Assembly (NCBI GenBank): GCA_002068375.1
Contig: MVZL01000028.1
Span: 1-10,660 of the forward strand
From: Tenericutes bacterium ADurb.BinA155
Lineage (GTDB): Bacteria > Bacillota_I > Bacilli_A > RFN20 > CAG-826
Direction of reading: 5' to 3'
Length of the DNA stretch: 10,660 bases
Made by a program: the position numbers and the translations under genes. Below are positions 6,763 to 10,660 of this stretch, in pieces. Below the pieces are notes generated by a model that made no database searches, was not told the origin of the DNA, and worked only from the letters and a program-made list of their open reading frames with translations. How positions within the stretch are numbered: the stretch's first letter is position 1; every line of letters begins with the position of its first letter.

Positions 6763-6774
6763 GTGTGGTATGCT
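6763..6774 (+). promoter_or_regulatory. Putative extended -10 promoter of the helicase gene
   Basis: TGGTATGCT (6766-6774) is a TGn-extended -10 with hexamer TATGCT (4/6). A start near 6781 would leave a leader of about 8 nt (CCTCAAAA) with no Shine-Dalgarno before ATG 6789. The -35 region is poor. Further upstream, AGGGG and CCCCT (6714-6730) could form a small hairpin of unknown role. Confidence 0.45.
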
Positions 6775-6788
6775 TGCTTGCCTCAAAA

Positions 6789-8561
6789 ATGAAAATCGAT
6801 GAATTAGCCTTATCCGAACCGTTAGTGAAAGCCTTGAATGACTTGGGTTTTTCCGACTTCACCACGATTCAAGCAATGACCTTACCCGCCCTCCTCGCCG
6901 GCAAGGATGTTTTAGCCGAGGCCCCGACCGGAACCGGCAAGACCGCCGCCTATGCGCTTCCCCTCCTTCAAACCGCGGATTTCGAAGCTGGATCCGTCCA
7001 AGGCTTAGTGATCTGTCCCACCCGGGAACTCGCGATCCAAGTCATCAATGAATTCGAAAAATTCGCAAAGTATCTCCCCCACGCCCGCTTCGCCACGATT
7101 TACGGTGGCCAAAAAGTCGGCGCTCAGTTAAAAGAGCTCCGGGCCAAACCCCAAATCGTCGTGGGCACCCCAGGCCGTCTCAATGATTTGCTCGAACGGA
7201 AATCCCTCGATGTCTCGAAGGTCCACTACCTCGTCCTCGATGAATGCGATGAGATGCTCGATATGGGCTTCATCAAAGACGTCGATAAAATCGTGAAGCG
7301 GATCACCGACGTTCACCAAACCGCCCTTTTCTCCGCCACGATTTCATCCGACATCAAAAAGGTGGCCCAGCGTTATCTCAATAGCTCGGTCCAGTCTTTC
7401 CAAATCAAACGGACTTTAACCCAAGAGAACCAAATCGCCCAGCGCTATGTCCTCGTCCCCGAAAACGCGAAAAAGGAAGCGATCGTTTCTTTGCTCACCA
7501 CCCTTTCCTTCACCAGGGCCTTCGTCTTCTGCCGGACCAAGCATAAGGTGATGCAAATCGCAAAGATCTTATCGAAAACCACCCCGCATGCGATCACTTC
7601 CCTTCAAGGGAACCTCAGCCAGAATAAACGCGACCAAGCGATGAAAGCCTTCCGCGATTATGATGCGAACGTTATGGTCGCGACCGATATCGCCGCCCGC
7701 GGAATCGACGTGAGCGATGTCGACCTCGTGGTCAATTACGACATCCCGGAGGAAGACGAGTTCTACCTCCATCGGATCGGCCGGACTGGCCGGGTCGATA
7801 AGAGCGGGACCTCTTACACCTTCATCACCCCTTCCGAAAAAGGGATGATTCAAAAGTACGAAGCCTTAACCCATTGCCCATTAGTGGCCTACACGATCAA
7901 TAAAGGAGACGTTATGAAGCAGTATCTCGAAAACCTCGAACCGAAAATGAAACAGGATCTCACCGAAGAGAAAGCGGCGATTAGTGAAGCCTGCGCGAGC
8001 TATTCCGCGAAGGAAGGCCATGAAGTCACTCCGCTCGATTTAGCGGCTCTTCTTCTTAAAGAGAAGATGGATTCGGGCTTAGCTAGTGAGGCCAAGGCCC
8101 CGACGGCCTCCGCGGCTCATTCGGACGGAAATCGCCCCGAACGCAAAGTCTTCACCACCGATAGCGATCACCAACGTTTCTTCATTAACGTCGGCTTCCA
8201 AGATGGGGTCAACGAAGAGAAACTGAAGGACTTCATTATTCAGAATGTTCCTGGGCTCGAAGACGATGATTTCACCGACGTGTTCCTCCGGGGGACCTTC
8301 TCCTTCTTTGAACTTCCCAAAGATAAGACCATGGCGATCGTCGATCATCTCGAAAATCAAACGTTCGCCCAAAAGAACATCCACGTTGAACGGACGGAGC
8401 GGCCTTCAAACTCAGCGGCCAAACCCCAGTCTTTCCACGCTCATCATGGCGAACCTCCTTACCGCAAGAGCAATTCTCACGGCTATGCTTCCCATGGTCA
8501 TTCCGACCATCATGGCTATCGGGGAAAACCCTACGGCCACGATAACAAAAAGCAGCACTGA
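6789..8561 (+). CDS. DEAD-box-family RNA helicase (DECD motif II) with DbpA-like RNA-binding domain and His-rich tail
   Basis: 590 residues; an ATP-dependent RNA unwinding enzyme acting in the cytosol, of the CshA/DeaD/DbpA kind used in ribosome assembly or mRNA turnover. Helicase motifs appear in order: Q motif (FTTIQ), motif I APTGTGKT with K51, PTRELA, TPGRL, motif II DECD (151-154), SAT (182-184), VFCRTK, ATDIAARGID, and HRIGRTGR (328-335). Motif II has Cys where most bacterial members have Ala. After a linker, residues about 452-540 (RFFINVGFQDGV onward) fit the DbpA RNA-binding domain. The last 43 residues (548-590) carry 10 His plus Gly, Tyr and Lys. ATG 6789 is chosen because the conserved core begins directly after it; the frame open from 6654 adds only non-conserved sequence crossing the promoter. 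A single-gene unit with its own terminator. Confidence 0.93.
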   Translation: MKIDELALSEPLVKALNDLGFSDFTTIQAMTLPALLAGKDVLAEAPTGTGKTAAYALPLLQTADFEAGSVQGLVICPTRELAIQVINEFEKFAKYLPHARFATIYGGQKVGAQLKELRAKPQIVVGTPGRLNDLLERKSLDVSKVHYLVLDECDEMLDMGFIKDVDKIVKRITDVHQTALFSATISSDIKKVAQRYLNSSVQSFQIKRTLTQENQIAQRYVLVPENAKKEAIVSLLTTLSFTRAFVFCRTKHKVMQIAKILSKTTPHAITSLQGNLSQNKRDQAMKAFRDYDANVMVATDIAARGIDVSDVDLVVNYDIPEEDEFYLHRIGRTGRVDKSGTSYTFITPSEKGMIQKYEALTHCPLVAYTINKGDVMKQYLENLEPKMKQDLTEEKAAISEACASYSAKEGHEVTPLDLAALLLKEKMDSGLASEAKAPTASAAHSDGNRPERKVFTTDSDHQRFFINVGFQDGVNEEKLKDFIIQNVPGLEDDDFTDVFLRGTFSFFELPKDKTMAIVDHLENQTFAQKNIHVERTERPSNSAAKPQSFHAHHGEPPYRKSNSHGYASHGHSDHHGYRGKPYGHDNKKQH

Positions 8562-8578
8562 GTTTCGCTAGTCGATTC

Positions 8579-8608
8579 AAACGGGACGAGTTCAATCGTC
8601 TCGTTTTT
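8579..8608 (+). terminator. Intrinsic terminator of the helicase gene
   Basis: AAACGGGACGA (8579-8589) pairs with TCGTCTCGTTT (8596-8606) around the loop GTTCAA. All 11 positions pair, one as a G-T wobble, and a T-run to 8608 follows. It starts 18 bases after the helicase stop and separates it from the arsR operon. Confidence 0.9.
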
Positions 8609-8620
8609 CTTTCTCAATCC

Positions 8621-8647
8621 TTGCAAAAAGAAAAGCGATGCTATACT
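8621..8647 (+). promoter_or_regulatory. Promoter of the arsR-nitroreductase-lactamase operon
   Basis: TTGCAA (8621-8626) and TATACT (8642-8647), preceded by TG at 8639-8640 (TGCTATACT), form an extended -10 promoter with a 15-base spacer. The start is predicted near 8654, on the left edge of the inverted repeat at 8653-8672. The same -35 hexamer is used by the ABC pair's promoter. Confidence 0.7.
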
Positions 8648-8652
8648 ACCTT

Positions 8653-8672
8653 TGGTTCAAATTTATGAACCA
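8653..8672. promoter_or_regulatory. Inverted-repeat operator TGGTTCA-N6-TGAACCA (probable ArsR binding site)
   Basis: Two perfect 7-base arms flank the AT-rich spacer AATTTA. The 20-bp dyad sits 5 bases after the -10 box, over the predicted transcription start and directly before the arsR ATG. Size, symmetry and place are those of an ArsR/SmtB operator, so autorepression of the whole operon is likely. The same repeat was not noticed elsewhere in the window. Confidence 0.75.
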
Positions 8673-8678
8673 TTCATT

Positions 8679-9044
8679 ATGGAAAACCAGGACATCAAAG
8701 ATCTCATCGCTTCATTTCAACTCGCGGAAAACGTTTTGATCGCTCTCGGGGACGAAACCCGGATCCACATGGTGACGGCGATGCTCAATGCCGCGGCGAA
8801 TAAAGAGCATTGCGAAGGGATGCGGGTCGGCGAAATCGCGACGATCGCTTCCTTGTCCCGCCCTGCGATTTCCCACCACATCAAGATCTTGAAAGAAGCG
8901 GGGATCATTCAGTGTCACCGCGAAGGAACGAAGAACTACTATTTTCTCGATCCCGATACCACCAAAATCCAAGAGGTGGTCACCTGTTTAAACCAAGCAT
9001 TATCGTTAATGCAAAAGGAGAAAAAGAATCATGGACGTCCTTGA
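8679..9044 (+). CDS. ArsR/SmtB-family winged-helix repressor
   Basis: 121 residues. A dimeric DNA-binding regulator that should repress its own operon. ALGDETRIHMVTAML (22-36) is the family's typical opening helix. VGEIATIASLSRPAISHHIKILKEAG (about 50-75) is the helix-turn-helix with the SHHIKIL recognition helix, followed by the wing (HREGTKNYYFL). Three cysteines (C45, C79, C103) are present but no CxC metal site as in classical ArsR, so the signal may be a redox change or small molecule rather than arsenite; this is inference. ATG 8679 is used because the family homology starts there; the frame open from TTG 8652 runs through the operator. There is no clear Shine-Dalgarno and a leader of only about 25 nt. 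The gene overlaps the nitroreductase by 14 bases. Confidence 0.9.
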   Translation: MENQDIKDLIASFQLAENVLIALGDETRIHMVTAMLNAAANKEHCEGMRVGEIATIASLSRPAISHHIKILKEAGIIQCHREGTKNYYFLDPDTTKIQEVVTCLNQALSLMQKEKKNHGRP

Positions 9045-9687
9045 AAGCATGAAGGCCCGGCACGCCGTTCGATCCTATTTGGATAAGCCGATTGAAGCAG
9101 AAAAACGGAGTGCGCTCGAAACCCTAGTCGCCTCAGCGAATAAAGAAAGCGGACTTCATCTTCAACTTTGCTTCGACGAGCCGAAAGCCTTCGATACCTT
9201 TTTGGCCCATTATGGCCATTTCGTCGGAGTTAAAAACTATCTGGCTCTCGTCGGGCCGAAAGACCAAGAAGAAGCGATCGGCTACTATGGCGAGAAGATC
9301 GTCTTAGCCGCCCAAGCGATGGGATTGAACTCTTGCTGGGTCGCGTTAACTTATGGTAAGGGCAAGACCCCGGTCAAACTTGAAAAGGGCGAAAAGCTCC
9401 ACTGCGTGATCGCCTTAGGTTATGGGGCGGTCCAAGGATTCCCCCATAAGAGCAAAGACGAGAAAGCCCTCGCTTCTTTTAGCGGGGATAAGCCGGCCTA
9501 TTGGGATCAAGCGATCCAAGCGATCGCGTTAGCCCCGACCGCGACCAATCAGCAAAAATTCTTCCTCAAAGTTGAGAACGGCCTGCCTTCCTTATCGATC
9601 AAAGGCAGCGGCTTCTATACCAAAATCGATCTCGGAATCGTGAAGTATCATTTTGAAGCGGCGACCGGCATCAAGCTGCATGAGTGA
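9031..9687 (+). CDS. Nitroreductase-family flavoprotein, double-module (TM1586-like)
   Basis: 218 residues. Probably an FMN-dependent, NAD(P)H-using reductase of nitro-aromatic, quinone or similar compounds. MKARHAVRSYLDKPI (7-21) is the usual N-terminal nitroreductase motif with its FMN-binding arginines. AAQAMGLNSCWVAL (about 88-101) and CVIALGYG follow. The second half then restarts with AIALAPTATNQQKFF (about 166-180), resembling the APSAxNxQPW segment normally found near the N-terminus, and ends with DLGIVKYHFEAATG. This two-part order matches the putative TM nitroreductase family, where one chain imitates the usual dimer. ATG 9031 follows AAAAGGAG at about 10 bases. The gene overlaps arsR by 14 bases and the lactamase gene by 8, so the three are co-expressed. 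Substrate unknown. Confidence 0.85.
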   Translation: MDVLESMKARHAVRSYLDKPIEAEKRSALETLVASANKESGLHLQLCFDEPKAFDTFLAHYGHFVGVKNYLALVGPKDQEEAIGYYGEKIVLAAQAMGLNSCWVALTYGKGKTPVKLEKGEKLHCVIALGYGAVQGFPHKSKDEKALASFSGDKPAYWDQAIQAIALAPTATNQQKFFLKVENGLPSLSIKGSGFYTKIDLGIVKYHFEAATGIKLHE

Positions 9688-10504
9688 TCTCAGCGTTTCC
9701 ATCCTTCAAACCGGAACCGTCGGAGTCGACTGCGCCGTCCCTAACCGTGGCGTCTCGAAGAATCCTCTTGCCTATATTGGCTTATTTCGGAGCCGGAAGA
9801 ATCATATCGTCATTCCGGTCAAATGCTTTTTGATCCGCCATCCTAGCGGCAAAGCGCTTCTCATCGATACCGGTTGGGATTCGGCGGTAAGAGAGCATCC
9901 CTTGAAGGCGATTACGTTTCCGATGTGGGTCGCTTCGAAGCCGGTGCTCCCCAAAGGCCAAGCGGTTGATGAGCAACTGCAGGCGCTAAGCCTCGCTCCT
10001 TCCGATCTTTACGGGGTCATTATGACGCACATGGATATCGATCATGATTCAGGGCTGCGTTTAGTGAAAAGCGCCCCGAAGATTTGGGTGAGCCCCCAAG
10101 AGATCAAAGCGCTCCATTCGCCTCAAGCCCGTTACGTGAAGAAACCCTATAAAGACATCACCCTCACTCCGATCGTTTGGACTGGAAGTTATGGGCCGTC
10201 CCACCATTCTTGGGATGTCTTCAACGATGGGAGCGTCATCGTCTTTCTGACCCCGGGCCACAGCGAAGGCTCCCTTTGCATCAAAGTCCAAAAAGGATCG
10301 CGTTTCGTCTTGATCGTGGGCGATTCCGGCTATAACGAAGATTCGTGGGAGCGACTGAATTTGCCGGGACCCGTGTATTCGAAAACCGATGTTTTGACGA
10401 CCTTAAGTTGGATTCAAATGCAACGGCAATCCCCCGATTGCTTAGCGGTTCTCTGCGCTCACGACCCTAGCGAGAAGACCAAGCCTCAAACAATCATTCT
10501 TTAA
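9680..10504 (+). CDS. Metallo-beta-lactamase-fold hydrolase, N-acyl-homoserine-lactonase-like
   Basis: 274 residues. Metal-dependent hydrolase; the overall layout resembles AHL lactonases such as AiiA (N-terminal LQTGTVGVD, IPVKCFLIRHPSGKALLIDTG, then the metal motif). The motif reads THMDIDHDSG: H117, D119, D121, H122, so the second histidine of HxHxDH is Asp. The other ligands are in place: H194 (PGHSEGS), D215 (VGDSG) and H261 (CAHDP). A lactone or similar ester is the likely substrate, but real AHL activity is unproven and the Asp may change metal preference. ATG 9680 overlaps the nitroreductase stop (ATGAGTGA, 8 bases). It lacks a strong Shine-Dalgarno, so it probably relies on re-initiation. 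The open frame from 9653 adds nine unrelated codons. Confidence 0.85.
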   Translation: MSDLSVSILQTGTVGVDCAVPNRGVSKNPLAYIGLFRSRKNHIVIPVKCFLIRHPSGKALLIDTGWDSAVREHPLKAITFPMWVASKPVLPKGQAVDEQLQALSLAPSDLYGVIMTHMDIDHDSGLRLVKSAPKIWVSPQEIKALHSPQARYVKKPYKDITLTPIVWTGSYGPSHHSWDVFNDGSVIVFLTPGHSEGSLCIKVQKGSRFVLIVGDSGYNEDSWERLNLPGPVYSKTDVLTTLSWIQMQRQSPDCLAVLCAHDPSEKTKPQTIIL

Positions 10505-10517
10505 CGCGAAGAAAGCG

Positions 10518-10547
10518 AAGCGGCGGCTCCGCTTTTCTTTTTTCTTA
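10518..10547 (+). terminator. Intrinsic terminator of the arsR operon
   Basis: AAGCGG (10518-10523) pairs with CCGCTT (10529-10534) around CGGCT, followed by TTCTTTTTTC. It begins 13 bases past the lactamase stop and closes the operon. Confidence 0.85.
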
Positions 10548-10625
10548 AATAAAAACCAACAAAGACGAGAGTATCCTTGTTAATGAAGTGTTAGGAATCC
10601 CGATGGAGTTCCCTCGAGGCATCGT

Positions 10626-10660
10626 ATGAAAAAGAAAACAGTGATCAAAGTCGGAATGAC
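10626..10660 (+). CDS. Start of a further gene (cut by the right edge)
   Basis: ATG at 10626 follows GAGG at a 6-base spacing (CGAGGCATCGTATG) and reads MKKKTVIKVGMT before the window ends. The basic start followed by hydrophobic residues could be a signal peptide or simply a cytosolic N-terminus; eleven full codons are too few to name a function. A tiny frame, ATG 10603 to TGA 10629, overlaps this start by ATGA and could be a leader peptide or chance. Confidence 0.5.
   Translation, partial: MKKKTVIKVGM

Noticed and set aside
6654..6788. Upstream start adding 45 residues to the helicase
   Set aside because: The conserved core begins at MKIDELAL; the added stretch overlaps the divergent promoter region and the helicase's own -10.
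8652..8678. TTG start for arsR
   Set aside because: The nine added codons are exactly the inverted-repeat operator.
1..10660. CRISPR arrays, tandem repeats, phage or IS elements
   Set aside because: No regularly spaced direct repeats, integrase/transposase motifs or terminal inverted repeats were seen on either strand.

Overview
The window reads as ordinary chromosome of a Bacillota-like bacterium, most likely from the Bacilli / Erysipelotrichia / mollicute-relative side. This rests on strong AGGAGG-type ribosome binding sites, the BmrCD/Mdl-type ABC pair, the DEAD-box helicase with a DbpA-like tail, and roughly balanced GC with a taste for TTA and CTC leucine codons. TGA is used as a stop (helicase, arsR, nitroreductase) and tryptophan is TGG, so this is not a code-4 mollicute. 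The genus cannot be fixed from sequence alone. I saw no rRNA, tRNA, CRISPR array, insertion sequence or prophage gene.

Layout. Positions 1-2465 are all on the minus strand. First comes the N-terminal 303 codons of a CPA2/Kef-type cation:proton antiporter that runs off the left edge. Just upstream of it is a ~111-residue protein with a PII-like (ferredoxin-fold) layout, whose stop codon abuts the antiporter's ribosome binding site. Next is a class II fructose-bisphosphate aldolase with its own extended -10 promoter and a long terminator hairpin. Positions 2783-6260 (+) hold an overlapping pair of half-size ABC exporters. Their sequence deviations are complementary: one ATPase site should be canonical and the other degenerate. 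A bidirectional terminator separates them from a small minus-strand membrane protein (6303-6635). Positions 6789-8561 (+) encode a DEAD-box-family RNA helicase with DECD in motif II, a DbpA-type RNA-binding domain and a histidine-rich tail. Positions 8679-10504 (+) form a three-gene overlapping operon: ArsR-type repressor, double-module nitroreductase and AHL-lactonase-like metallo-beta-lactamase. A near-perfect inverted-repeat operator sits on its promoter. The last 35 bases appear to start another gene.

How the genes work together. The PII-like protein and antiporter look like a regulator/transporter pair in ion or pH homeostasis. The two ABC genes should make one heterodimeric exporter. 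The arsR operon looks like a ligand- or redox-triggered detoxification cassette that represses itself. A second theme is translation initiation. Several plus-strand genes (ABC1, helicase, arsR) have a recognisable promoter very close to the ATG and no Shine-Dalgarno, one of them predicted essentially leaderless. The minus-strand aldolase and small membrane protein, and the internal operon genes, have strong Shine-Dalgarno sites.

Nothing here is unmistakably a new biological system. The best leads are the PII-like/antiporter pair with its puzzling 5' end, the leaderless promoters, and the DECD/His-tailed helicase.
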